Assembly (NCBI GenBank): GCA_001972305.1
Contig: BDDD01000323.1
Location: 248,001 to 312,000 of the forward strand
Direction: 5' to 3'
DNA: 64,000 bases
Origin: Cephalotus follicularis
Lineage: Eukaryota; Streptophyta; Magnoliopsida; Oxalidales; Cephalotaceae
Within the stretch, counting starts at the first letter, position 1. Every line of letters starts with the position of its first letter. The translations under genes were made by a program, and so were the position numbers. This document shows positions 1 through 12,299 of this stretch, one piece after another. The notes under the pieces were generated by a model. That model was not told where the DNA came from. It worked only from the letters and a program-made list of their open reading frames with translations, and did not search any database.

Positions 1-268
1 GAGGTAGTGTTTTGTGGTTAAACTCATTCCTATAGTGCCATTGTGTGTTCTTTGTGTTTTGAATGGTTTTGAGTGAAATTGGATTACATTCAAAACTGCT
101 TATATTGCTGTCCTGTTTGAAATGGCATTGGATGTTGTTTTGAACATGTAGAGGATTGCTTTACAAGTTTTTTCCAAAAGACGGAATGCAATTCGGAGTT
201 TGTTTGACTAGTTTTGTAGACATATGAAATTGTTTGTGCATAACTTGGATTGTGCAGAATTTTCTGCA
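1..268. other. Non-coding AT-rich left flank
   Basis: No coding region or RNA gene is visible. This stretch is the left side of the insertion site of the gypsy element at 274-7912 and is continuous in origin with 7918 onward, because the 5-bp target duplication CTTAA lies at 269-273 and 7913-7917. It may be the far leader of the copia relic to the right, but no copia LTR is recognisable here. Confidence 0.5.
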
Positions 269-562
269 CTTAATGTAAGAGCCCTAAATATTACAAAATG
301 TATTTATTGGGCCTTGTAATTATTTTCCCACTTTTTGGGCTGAACCCAAATTTATAACGTATTTATTTGGGCCTTAATGGGGTGTAGATTATAATCTCAG
401 GCTTAAGGGTTATTTTATTGGGCCAAGATTAACATTGTATATGGTTATTGGACTTAAAAATTTAAAAAAAAAAAGAAAAGACTATTGAAGAAGGCAGCCC
501 AAGCCCAAGGGATGGCCTGCATTCCTTTGGAATTTCCTGAAAATTCCAGACCCTTCTGTTGG

Positions 563-573
563 TATATATATAA
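563..573 (+). promoter_or_regulatory. TATA box of the 5' LTR
   Basis: A TATATATATAA run 289 bp inside the LTR is the best core promoter. The same run is at about 5329-5339 in the 3' LTR. If used, U3 is only about 0.3 kb while R plus U5 is about 2.5 kb. Confidence 0.6.
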
Positions 574-2359
574 GGACAAAGGTGGCCATGAAATAAGCTT
601 TAGCATTTTATATACACTCTGGTGCTAGAAAATTCGAGAGAAGTGAGGGTGTGGAAGTGGGGACCGACTGTTGGTAAAAAGGGGAGAAAGAAGACAAGAG
701 GAAGGTCCCTGCTGCAGTCTTTAAATACCCACCTTATGGGAGTAAAGGAAATAAAGCAAGAGTAATGGAAGGAGACTACCTGAACGTGTGATGGTCCTTG
801 GCAAGGAAGGAAGTCCAGAAAGTGAGGAGCAAGTAGGCCATCTCCGTTTTCAACCACCTCCAGGTAGGTTGCTCCATATCCGAGTGCCTACCAGCATGTG
901 TATATATGTATTTATTTAGTGTGTTTTATTGCTTGTTTGCTGTGTGTGTGTGTCCTCTACTTGTTATTCTCGTTGCTATTAGTTTGAAATGGGTTGTAAT
1001 CATGTAATAATAGTAAGAGAAGGAAATGAATATTAAGCTACTGAAGGCTTTTCCTAGCTAACAGTGTGCCTCGAGCGTGATTGCCTTCCACTGCCCGTTT
1101 CGTGCACCACTGTTACATAAACAGTACACTCGTGAGGGACGCCACATGCAAAGGAGTGGTGGGATGTTGAGATTTAATAGCCATGCACACCTACCACACC
1201 TGAACTCCACTGCCAACACTGGAGATGACGGGCCGAGATGCTGAGGTGGTAAGCATCCAAGGAGCCACTGTAACTCTCCTCTGCATGATTGAGCAGTGAC
1301 CCCTCCTCTGCCAGGCGTACCCGAACTTCCTGCCAATTACAGTGGAGAGGTACCAAAGAAGCTGGTGAAGAAATACCAGATGTACTGGGCCGAGAATCCG
1401 AGTTATACCATGTCCGAGCTCCACCAAGCTCGATCGACCTCTACCATGGCCGAGGAGCCAACCTGGACTCCACTGACCATGCACACCAAGCGTGTGTCCA
1501 TAGCATGGCATGGAGGACGTTGAGCTCCTCTGCCCTACCTGTGATGACGTGCAGGGATGCCATTCTCTTCCCTGCCATGGCGCCAGTGGTTGAGGTGCAG
1601 AGCCCACATGTTCGAGGTGCCACTGCTGCCAACCGACCGAGGAGAAATGCCCGTGGAGAAATACCCGTGGCGCCGAGGTGACCTGCCGAGGTGCCACCGC
1701 CCGAGCACAGGTGCAGAGGACTCATTCGTGCAAGACGCCGAGAACACCATGCGCAGAGGACGTCCTTGTCCCCTGCCATGCGTCTCGTTCTCTGTCGTAG
1801 CACTGGAGACGCACCAGTCTCATGTGTCCAAGGAAGCCAGGCCATGTATCCCAAGCATGGCATAGCGCCGGAGCTATTCACGTAGACGCCCTTGCACTTT
1901 CCTCTGTTCTACCCGAGGACGCGCCATAACAGAGCACCATAGTCGACCTGCACTCATGAAGCTTGTCCACCGCTAACAGCGCCAAACTCCCGAAGACCAA
2001 GTGCAGGGGACACCCTCGTCCACTGTCACACGTCCCAAGCGCGCTGCATCAAGCGCCATGGTTCTAGGATGAACGATGACGAGGATGAGCTTGGCGCCAA
2101 TATTCAAACGCTATGGCATGCACGCAACTAACGAAATGAGAAGGGATTTAGGAACAATTGCCCGCACGGAGCGTTTAGCACCAAGCACATGCACGCGTTT
2201 TAAAGAATAAAACATGATACCATCCTTACGCCATGCACACGTAGGGCTTCGTGTAGGAAACGCCAGACACAGTGAATTTTAATTGGACTTAAAGAATGGG
2301 TTATTAAATGTTAAAGAAGAGGAATAGAATTAGTAAAGAAAGTTTAAGGATAATACCAG

Positions 2360-2600
2360 GCTGGTAAGCCAACGGGGGAGAATTACGCCGAGCAGGTGAA
2401 CCCAATGGGTGAATACCGCGAGGCAGGTGATCCTCGGGCGAATCCGCTAATGGTGAACCTAAAGGTGAATTCCGCCAGAGCTGGTGATCCACAGGGTGAA
2501 CCGTCAGAGCAGGTGAGCAAAGGGCGAATTCAGCTCGGCAGGTGAACCCGGAGGAGAATTCCGCAGGCAGGTGAGCCTAAAGGTGAAACATGTATATTGA
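2360..2600 (+). repeat. Degenerate CAGGTGA / GGTGAATTC minisatellite in LTR
   Basis: Irregular units of about 25-35 bp each hold a CAGGTGA-like word and a GGGTGAATTC- or GGCGAATTC-like word. The same array is in every LTR of the family in this window (about 7130-7370, 24430-24700, and on the other strand 33240-33480 and 58700-58950), with different unit numbers. Confidence 0.7.
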
Positions 2601-3151
2601 CCAGACCATAGTATGACCGGACTAGACTCCTCTGTGCTATGATTTTTATGTATGATTCAAGTAGAGTAGTCCGAGGATAAAAGCATGATGATGATTATGT
2701 CTGGTTTATGATTTGCATATTTATTATTTTCTACTCTGTTTACATTGTTTGTTCCTCTGGTATGTGACCATATATGGGGTAACCTACACAACCCTCAGGG
2801 TTGCTGACCCATTCCTTTGAATGAGCCAGGTACAGGTACAGGTAGTGGAGGCACATCGCAGCAGCACTAAAGATAAAGGATTATTGTATAAGTACCTCCT
2901 AGACAGTACGCTTCCATGGGTAAAGTTGCGAGAAAATAAATTATGTATTTATTTTATTCTGGTTCATGGCGATATGTAATCTGTATGAGTTGAACTGGGT
3001 CTGTAATCTACACATTAAATAAATGTTTATATTTATGTTTATGATTTGTTTATACGTTTTAAATTTTTATGGGGATTATTGATATTAATTGTACGGATTG
3101 CCACATGTCGAACCGTGGAGCCCATCCCACGTTTCGGGGCGTGACAGTTTT

Positions 3152-3164
3152 TTGTATCAGAGCC
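3152..3164 (+). other. Primer binding site, initiator tRNA-Met type
   Basis: TTGTATCAGAGCC lies five bases after the 5' LTR and differs at one place from the common plant PBS TGGTATCAGAGC, which is complementary to initiator methionine tRNA. This supports the LTR boundary and the plus orientation. Confidence 0.8.
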
Positions 3165-3257
3165 GTACTATTATGGATACGCCAGGATAGGACCCTCGGC
3201 AAAAGTGGAATTAAGGTATATGTGTGGATATTGACCCGTTATTCTATGTGAACTAGA

Positions 3258-5174
3258 ATGGAAGGACGACGAAGTAGAAGCGTACGAGGAGAAAGATCTG
3301 GACAGTCAATTAGACGTACCCGTTCAAATAGAGGTGCCAAAGAACAAGGGGAAGTTAATGCACCTCAAGAAGTACAACCTGCTGCTCCTGCCAGAGAGGA
3401 ACGAAGAGGGTTCATGAGGAGAATGCGCGCTATGATAAACCAAATGCATGAATTTCTTCAAGGACAACCGGATGAGGATGAACCACCTGCTGCTGTACCC
3501 GCTGGACGTGCAGCAGAGTCTTCTGAACAGACATCAGCCGCTCGACCAGCTAGGCGAGCTGTAGCTGTAAGGAGATCAGTCGACCAACCTTCACGACGAG
3601 AAAACCCTTTGGTTGGATTTCTGAAGTTAAACCCTCCAGCCTTCACGGGAGATCCTGATGGTATATCGGCGGAGAGGTGGTTAGTGCAAATGGATAAGAT
3701 CTTTCGAGTCATGGATTGTTCTGACTCTCAGAAGGTTGTGTTCGCAACATATATGCTACAAGGTGAAGCTGAACACTAGTGGAAAATGATTGAATCCCAG
3801 TGGGAGATATCTGGAACGACCTATTCTTGGGATACTTTTAAATCAGAGTTTAATGACCGATTCTATCCCGAGGTAGAAATTGACAAGAGGGAAGCAGAAT
3901 TCTTGGGACTGACTCAGGGAGATATGACTGTGGCCCAGTACGAGGCCAAATTCATCGAGTTATCAAGGATAGGACCGTACCTGGTAAACACTGAGTCGCG
4001 AAAGGCTAAGAAGTTCCTTGCAGGACTTCGACCTGACATTCAAGAAAAGTTAGTGCCCCTACATCTGCGATCTTTCTTTGAGTTATCTAATAGGGCACGT
4101 GAAGTGGAAGCCTTGGCTCAGCGATTTCAGAGTCTAGAAATCCAGACAGGCCAGCGAAGACCTGCCCCTCCTGGTGATCAGTCGAGAAGGAGTTCTGGTA
4201 GTAGTAAATAATCCCGAAGGTCAGGATATCACAGCAGTCCGAGGCAGGGAGAATCTCCCCGCAGTGTTGGTAGCCCCGCAGGACCTTCGAGGTTGGGAAG
4301 ACAATCTCGTGGATCTCAACAGAGAAGACCCGGTAGTGATGCACGACAGAGGTGACAGCGAAGGACAGCTTCGCAAGGAGGTTCTTCTAGACCCACCGAT
4401 AACGAACAGGTGTCTGTTGAACCCTGTATGCATTGTGGTCGTACCAACCATGCTTCTGAGGATTGCTGGTGGAAAGATGGTAGGTGTTGGACTTGTGGAG
4501 CATCAGATCATATATCTACATAGTGTCCACAGAATCAGTTCAGCACAGGAGGACAAACAGGACAAGGTTAGAACCGACCTCAAGGGAGTTTCCAGCAAAG
4601 CCGCCCTAGCACTAGTTCATGAGGAGATCGTGGCAAACAACCGATGGGATCTGCACCTATAGTACAAGGAAGAGTTTATGCTATGGATTGGTGAGCTGTA
4701 GCTGGATCACCCTCAGTGATTGAAGGTATGGTCCATGTATCTCAGCTTTTAGCATGGACTCTGATTGATCCGGGCTCATCTCATTCGTATATTGCTTCTA
4801 AATTTATAAGACGTATGAATGTGGAGCCTAAGCCTTTACCTTTTGTGATAGAAGTCAGTACACCGGTAGGAGAGTCGGTTACCTCCCGATGGGTGTGTAG
4901 ATCTTGTGCCATTGAGATTTCTGGACATGTTCTTCCGGCAGACCTTATAGTACTGCCGATGGGCAAACTTGATATAATTCTCGTTATGGATTGGCTGTCA
5001 GTATATAACACATATGTGGACTGTAATAGGAAGGTTGTAACCTTCCATTTGCCAGGACAATCTCCGTTCCAGTTTATCGGGACGTTAGAACATCAGCCAG
5101 TTACCATGATATCTGCTATCCAGGCTGACAAACTCTTGAGACAGGGTTGTACCGCTTATCTGGCACATGTTACA
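3258..5174 (+). pseudogene. Gypsy gag and protease-like remains
   Basis: The gag part (about 3258-4660) starts with an Arg-rich N-terminus and continues into the usual chromovirus gag core, which includes the words FLKLNPPAFTG and AERWLVQMDKIF. A Cys/His-rich stretch follows near 4420-4530. The protease-like part (about 4716-5174) has the active-site-like segment LIDPGSSHSY followed by SKFI. Very similar sequence is on the minus strand at 63557-63973. The coding region is a fossil with several breaks, and no pol follows it. Confidence 0.8.
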
Positions 5175-7912
5175 GTTATTTTATTGGGCCAAGATTAACA
5201 TTGTATATGGTTATTGGACTTAAAAATTTAAAAAAGAAAAGAAAAGACTATTGAAGAAGGCAGCCCAAGCCCAAGGGATGGCCTGCATTCCTTTGGAATT
5301 TCCTGAAAATTCCAGACCCTTCTGTTGGTATATATATAAGGACAAAGGTGGCCATGAAATAAGCTTTAGCATTTTATATACACTCTGGTGGTAGAAAATT
5401 CGAGAGAAGTGAGGGTGTGGAAGTGGGGACCGGCTGTTGGTAAAAAGGGGAGAAAGAAGACAAGAGGAAGGTCCCTGCTGCAGTCTTTAAATACCCACCT
5501 TATGGGAGTAAAGGAAATAAAGCAAGAGTAATGGAAGGAGACTACCTGAACGTGTGATGGTCCTTGGCAAGGAAGGAAGTCCAGAAAGTGAGGAGCAAGT
5601 AGGCCATCTCCATTTTCAACCACATCCAGGTAGGTTGCTCCATATCCGAGTGCCTACCAGCATGTGTATATATGTATTTATTTAGTGTGTTTTATTGCTT
5701 GTTTGCTGTGTGTGTGTGTCCTCTGCTTGTTATTGTCGTTGCTATTAGTTTGAAATGGGTTGTAATCATGTAATAATAGTAAGAGAAGGAAATGAATATT
5801 AAGCTACTGAAGGCTTTTCCTAGCTAACAGTGTGCCTCGAGCGTGATTGCCTTCCACTGCCCGTTTCGTGCACCACTGTTACATAAACAGTACACTCGTG
5901 AGGGACGCCACATGCAAAGGAGTGGTGGGATGTTGAGATTTAATAGCCATGCACACCTACCACACCTGAACTCCACTGCCAACACTGGAGATGACGGGCC
6001 GAGATGCTGAGGTGGTAAGCATCCAAGGAGCCACTGTAACTCTCCTCTGCATGATTGAGCAGTGACCCCTCCTCTGCCAGGCGTACCCGAACTTCCTGCC
6101 AATTACAGTGGTGAGGTACCAAAGATGCTGGTGAAGAAATACCAGATGTGCTGGGCCGAGAATCCGAGTTATACCATGTCCGAGCTCCACCAAGCTCGAT
6201 CGACCTCTACCATGGCCGAGGAGCCAACCTAGACTCCACTGACCATGCACACCAAGCGTGTGTCCATAGCATGGCATGGAGGACGTTGAGCTCCTCTGCC
6301 CTACCTGTGATGACGTGCAGGGATGCCATTCTCTTCCCTGCCATGGCGCCAGTGGTAGAGGTGCAGAGCCCACATGTCCGAGGTGCCACTGCTGCCAACC
6401 GACCGAGGAGAAATGCTCGTGGAGAAATACCCGTGGCGCCGAGGTGACCTGCCGAGGTGCCACCGCCCGAGTACAGGTGCAGAGGACTCATTCGTGCAAG
6501 ACGCCGGGAACACCATGCGCAGAGGACGTCCTTGTCCCCTGCCATGCATCTCGTTCTCTGTCGTAGCACTGGAGACGCACCAGTCTCATGTGTCCAAGGA
6601 AGCCAGGCCATGTATCCCAAGCATGGCATAGCGCCGGAGCTATTCACGTAGACGCCCTTGCACTTTCCTCTGTTCTACCCGAGGACGCGCCATAACAGAG
6701 CACCATAGTCGACCTGCACTCATGAAGCTTGTCCACCGCTAACAGCGCCAAACTCCCGATGACCAAGTGCAGTGGACACCCTCGTCCACTGTCACACGTC
6801 CCAAGCGCGCTGCATCAAGCGCCATGGTTCTAGGATGAACGATGACGAGGATGAGCTTGGCGCCAATATTCAAACGCTATGGCATGCACGCAACTAACGA
6901 AATGAGAAGGGATTTAGGAACAATTGCCCGCACGGTGCGTTTAGCACCAAGCACATGCACGCGTTTTAAAGAATAAAACATGATACCATCCTTACGCCAT
7001 GCACACGTAGGGCTTCGTGTAGGAAGCGCCAGACACAGTGCATTTTAATTGGACTTAAAGAATGGGTTATTAAATGTTAAAGAAGAGGAATAGAATTAGT
7101 AAAGAAAGTTTAAGGATAATACCAGGCTGGTTAGCCAACGGGGGAGAATTTCGCCGAGCAGGTGAACCCAATGGGTGAATACCGCGAGGCAGGTGATCCT
7201 CGGACGAATCCGATAATGGTGAACCTAAAGGTGAATTCCGCCAGAGCTGGTGATCCACAGGGTGAACCGTCAGAGCAGGTGAGCAAAGGGCGAATTCTGC
7301 TCGGCAGGTGAACCCGGAGGAGAATTCCGCAGGCAGGTGAGCCTAAAGGTGAACCATGTATATTGACCAGACCATAGTATGACCGGACTAGACTCCTCTG
7401 TGCTATGATTTTTATGTATGATTCTAGTAGAGTAGTCCGAGGATAAAAGCATGATGATGATTATGTCTGGTTTATGATTTGCATATTTATTATTTTCTAC
7501 TCTGTTTACATTGTTTGTTCCTCTGGTATGTGTCCATATATGGGGTAACCTACACAACCCTCAGGGTTGCTGACCCATTCATTTGAATGGGCAAGGTACA
7601 GGTACAGGTAGTGGAGGCACATCGCAGCAGCACTAAAGAAAAAGGATTATTGTATAAGTACCTCCTCGACAGTACGCTTCCATGGGTAAAGTTGCGAGAA
7701 AATAAATTATGTATTTATTTTATTCTGGTTCATGGCGATATGTAATCTGTATGAGTTGAACTGGGTTTGTAATCCACACATTAAATAAATGTTTATATTT
7801 ATGTTTATGATTTGTTTATACGTTTTAAATTTTTATGGGGATTATTGATATTAATTGTACGGATTGCCACGTGTCGAACCGTGGGGCCCATCCCACATTT
7901 CGGGGCGTGACA
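5175..7912 (+). repeat. 3' LTR of the Tekay-like element
   Basis: Matches the 5' LTR almost base for base to the closing GTGACA, followed directly by the target duplication CTTAA. It carries the same TATA run (about 5329-5339), splice-donor-like site (donor GT at 5630-5631), GC-rich body and minisatellite (about 7130-7370). Confidence 0.88.
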
Positions 7913-7917
7913 CTTAA

Positions 7918-9810
7918 TATGTGCAAGGTAGTGTCTAGTTGTTTTAGACAGTGGGAGCATTAGTGCAACCATTGTCTTGCTTCCGGATACTCTTGCATGT
8001 AATCCTTGAAAAATTCCTTTGGTCTCTAGTTTATGGACAATGGTTAATGAATGTGTGAATTGCATAGGCCATTTATTTTGGACTTGTATTTTGTACTTGC
8101 ATAGTGCAGTTTGAGGTTGCTAAAAGTTTGCAAAGTGCAGATATTTGGAATGCCTAAATCCAATCTTTGGAAAATCTATAGATTTTGGCATAGTGCCATT
8201 CTGCAGTAGTCTAACCATCAACGGTCTTGTTTAAAGCGTCGACAGTTAGACTAAGCGCTGATGGAAAAGTTGAACGTCGGCGGTTTTGTACAAACGGTCG
8301 ACTCTTAGGCGTTAAAGCATTGACGGTTTGCTTAAAGCGCGAACAGTTACACAAAGCGCTTACGTTTGATTCAAACGGTCACTGCTTAGGTGGTCTGGGT
8401 TGGTGCTTGGGCACACTATGTAAAGAGTCGATTGAAGGGTTGACGCTTAACGTATAACCGGTGATGCTTTCGACAAACTGTTGACGCTTAGATAGAGAAA
8501 TACACTAATGCTAAATATTTGGAACTTTTGCATTAAGGCACTTAGAGGATAAATGATCATTGCTTGATTTAGTAGGAGTTAGACACATAAACAACCTCTG
8601 ATATTAAATTTTTTTAATTGGTTATTGTGAGAGGCATTTGTGTATTGTTTTGAAATTATATTGGATATATACTTTAATTCTCTTATGCACAATGGATGGC
8701 CTATAAGGACAAGACCTAGTTTTGGTTTTCTTTTGTGAATGATTTTATCTGCTATTCATTAATGGTCTGTGATAAGGTGCTGCATGCACCATTTAATTTT
8801 CTCTTATATATCCTCTTTAGAATAGGATCTCTTCTCATATTTAATATGTATTCTCTTCTTTAATGATTTGTATGTAATTTCATTTGGAATGTAAGTTACA
8901 TTTGTAAAAGAAGACATTGCAAGGATGGATGGAGAAGAGGAGAAGACAAGTACAAGACCATTGAAGGCCATGAATGCATGGTATTATGTGTAATAGATAG
9001 ATTTAATCGTTGCACCTAGGAAGACCGAGTAGTGACTTTGGGCTCAAGTCATTACTTATAGTGAGGTCCTTAGCCATTCCATTTGATTTATTTTGGAAAT
9101 AAATCCGAGGTGCATAAGATGGATAGTCCAAATACACGTCATGCATACGAAGCCGTAATTAATTGGAATTGGGTAATGAAACCAATGAATTAAATAAGGG
9201 CTTGGTAATAAAAATGTGAGACCTCAAATTCCCTCAACTCAATAATAAGTTTAAACGTAGGGACCCATGGAGTGGTTCCCCGTGGCCTTCTAGAGTCTTC
9301 GTTGAGTGGCGTACATGGGGTTATTGGTTTTTCATGACAAAGCTGAGGCTGGTAACCTATGGGATGCTATGTCGACGTCGGTGTTGGACATCGCAAAGGG
9401 TGACTATGTTTTAGCACTTGAACACGTGCACTGGTGCATTCCGATGTAGATTGTGGGTTTATTTACTTATCTTGATTCTAATTGTTTGTTATGCCAAAGC
9501 TAAGACCATATTGAATTGAGAGGCCGAATTTTATGATTGGATCTTGCATTGGATGCAAATTGGAAAGATAGCCTACCCATTATATATATTATGGTTAGAC
9601 ACGTGCACATGTGGCCATAATATGATTGCGATGGATTCTAATCGCCACTAGGAAGTTAGACTTCCCGAATTCCATATAGGGGTATGAAATACGATTAGAA
9701 TAGTGGGAGAAATCATAAATAATGAAGACCAAATGTTATGGTTGTCATATATTAAAATTGGAATAAATGCTGACTCTACTTTTTGTTTCCTTATCTAGGT
9801 TGCTAGAAAA
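7918..9810 (+). other. Non-coding leader left of the copia relic
   Basis: No convincing gene is seen. The stretch resumes the sequence interrupted by the gypsy insertion. It holds short repeats around GTCGAC / CGTTGACGG-like words at about 8225-8480, then AT-rich DNA up to the copia gag start near 9820. It is probably the copia leader or part of a 5' LTR, but it does not resemble the 3' LTR at 13850-15965, so the 5' LTR is either off the left edge or not recognisable. Confidence 0.4.
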
Positions 9811-9819
9811 TGGCTTTTC

Positions 9820-10680
9820 AATCCGCTATGTCATGCATCTAGAGACCAACAAATTGGAGGGCCCTAATTTTATCGATTGACAGCGTAACCTCAAGATTGT
9901 CCTGCCGTCAAATAAAATGGCGTATGTGATGATTGGGGGGCCTCCATCACTAGGTGATGACCCTATTCCTGAGGAGTCGGACCATCTGACCAAATGGCTG
10001 GAGGAAGACGAGCAAGCTCAATGTTTAGCCCTTCTGGCGATGACACCGGAGCTACAAAACCAGCATGAGAAGATGGAGACCTTATCCGCTATACTACTCC
10101 ATCTCCAGGAGATGTATGGGGCTGAGTCTAGGACTCAGAGGTTTAATCTCTCATGCATGCTCTTCAAGGCGCAAATGCTAGAGGAAACTTTGGTCCATGA
10201 CCATGGACGGAAGATGATAGACATGATTGAGCAGCGGCTTAGTTAGGGTTTGTCATGGACCATGATCTGTATGTAGATCTGATTCTTACATCCCTTCCTA
10301 AGTCGTTCTTACAGTTCTTAGTGAATTTTCATATGAACAAGATAGAAGTATCTCTTATTGAGTTAATTGCTATGTTGACAACAGTAGAGGCCGATTTTGA
10401 CTTTGGGAAGTCAAAGTCCCACTCCTTACTTCTTCCTTTTTCTAGGTCTGCCCAAGGAAAGGGCAGTGCCTCATCTTCCTCTAAAGGGAAGGGCAGACCC
10501 GGGCCTGTCAACACAAAAGGCAAGGGTAAGAAGAAGCATAAGAAGAAGAAAGATAGGCTTGGAGCTAGTAGGATCATTGCCAAGATTTGATTGAAGTAGC
10601 TAGCAGTTGAGGGTGCCTGCTTTCAGTATGGCAAGTCTGGACACTGAAAGAAGGATTGTCGGGTTACTTGTATTGTAGTC
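9820..10680 (+). pseudogene. Copia gag remains
   Basis: Copia gag (UBN2-like) features include a start resembling LEGPNF and a central part that shares the family pattern of W-x-E-x-D, a LQEMYG word and LPKSFLQF. A Lys-rich basic tail (about 10440-10560) and a zinc-knuckle-like CFQYGKSGHW (about 10618-10650) follow. A fossil. Confidence 0.75.
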
Positions 10681-10759
10681 TCTATTAATACGTCGCATGG
10701 TGCGGGTTCATCAGGTATGTTCATGATTGAACTGAATCTAGATTTGAATAACCGTTCTA

Positions 10760-12000
10760 CATAGGTATTGGATACCGGATGTGGAACTAATCTTTTCAAT
10801 TCATTGCAAGGGTTAAGAAAAGTTAGTCAGCTTGGAGCTAGAGACTTGGATCTACGGCTTGGTGATGGATCGAGAATCATTGCTGAGGCTGTAGGGATTT
10901 TTTATATTACTTTTAGTAATGATTTTGTATTAACTCTTGATTCATGTTATTTTGTGCCAAACATTGTAAGAAATATTGTAAGTGTTTCATACTTATGTAA
11001 TTTGGGCTTGGAGCTCAGATTCCAAAACATTCAATGTTTTGTATATTCTAACAATGTTTGTGTTGGTAATGGTTTTATCGATAATGGATTATTTGTTTTG
11101 AATACCGAACAATCTAAAGTCCTATCCATTGAGCAAAATAATAAGAAAAGACCAAGAGAAAATGAATTGAATAAAACTTATACTTGGCACTGTAGACTTG
11201 GATATCTTAGTGATGTCAGTCTTACACGGTTAAGGATGATCTTTTAGATATCTTAGACTTGGAGTCCTATCCAACGTGTGAATCCTGCTTATTTGGAAAG
11301 ATGACCAAATCTCCCTTCTCCAGGGAAGGAGAAAGGACAATGGACATATTAGGGTTAGTGCATACTGACGTATGTGGTCCTATGTCGATCAGTACGCCAG
11401 GGGATTATATCTACTTCATAACCTTTACCGATGATTTATCTAAGTTTGGTTATGTGTATCTGATTAGACACAAGTTAGAATCCTTTGAGAAATTTAAGGA
11501 GTTCAGACTTGAAATAGAAAAGCAGATTGGTATGACGATTAAAATACTTCAGTCTGACTGAGGTAGTGAATACCTGTCGGCTGAATTCTGAGGTTATCTT
11601 AGAGATAACGGAATTATTTCTCAGTGGACACCTCCAGGAACACCACAGCATAATGGTGTGTCCAAAAGGAGGAATCAGACCTTATTGGACATGGTTTGGT
11701 CCATGATGTTTTTTACCGACCTTGCCACATATTTTTGGGGATATGCCCTAGATATAGCTGCATATATCTTTAATCGGATTCCTTCGAAATCCATGTCCTC
11801 TAATCCATACTAGGTATGGTAAGGGAGGAAACCCAGTCTAAGCCATTTAAAGGTTTGGGGTTGTCCGACTTATGTCAAGAGGTTTGACACGGATAAGTTG
11901 GAAGCGCGGTCTGACCGTTGTAGGTTTGTGGGGTATCTTAAAGAAACTAAAGGATAATACTTCTACCATCCTAGCGAACAAAGAATATTTGTTTAGCGAA
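10760..12000 (+). pseudogene. Copia protease and integrase remains
   Basis: The protease-like part starts at VLDTGCGTNLF (about 10765), where copia proteases have D-S/T-G. The integrase zinc-finger part shows WHCRLGYLS (about 11185) and CESCLFGKM (about 11280). The catalytic core follows with DVCGPM and ITFTDDLSKFGYVY (about 11370-11460), then the PQHNGVSKR-like word near 11640. A fossil with several breaks. Confidence 0.8.
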
Positions 12001-12299
12001 ATGTTGTGTTCCTAGAGAAGGAATACCTTCTTGAAGGAGACAGTGGGAGCCAGGTGGAACTCAGGGAGTTGCCACAGGTATTGACCACGCAGGAAATGGA
12101 GGAGTTGGGGGTTGGACCTTTGACAGATACAATTGAGATTGGATCTCAGTCAGGAAAAGCTCCTTTGAGGAGATCAGGCCGGATTTCACTAGCACCTGAG
12201 AGGTATGGTTTCCTCATTGATGGTACTGATGAGTTCAACGTCCTTGAAGACGATGAGCCTACCAGCTATCAAGAGGCAGCGTAGGGAACTAAATCTGAG

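Larger units (their letters stand above)
274..3146 (+). repeat. 5' LTR of the Tekay-like element
   Basis: A 2873-bp LTR from TG to CA. It has a TATA box at 563-573, a splice-donor-like CAGGTAGG at 861-868, a GC-rich body around 1050-2100 and a degenerate minisatellite at about 2360-2600. The open frames on both strands in the GC-rich body are not genes: they share no known domain and move with the LTR. Confidence 0.9.
274..7912 (+). mobile_element. Ty3/gypsy Tekay/Del-like LTR element, broken
   Basis: Both outer ends are present: the element opens TGTAAGAGCCC and closes GGGGCGTGACA, with a perfect 5-bp target duplication (CTTAA at 269-273 and 7913-7917). Very long LTRs flank a short interior that keeps gag and a protease-like part only; no reverse transcriptase, RNase H or integrase is seen. 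The two LTRs differ at only a few positions per few hundred bases by eye (roughly 1-2%), so insertion was recent on the scale of this window. The same family recurs at 22193-25256, 32689-35336 (solo LTR) and 58158 to the right edge. The Tekay/Del label rests on the chromodomain-like tail of the sister copies and on LTR size. The element is broken, with several breaks. Confidence 0.85.

Noticed and set aside
1058-1885. Overlapping open frames on both strands in the GC-rich LTR body, repeated at 5824-6651
   Set aside because: They are in an LTR, overlap each other in several frames, contain no known domain, and are duplicated only because the two LTRs are near identical.
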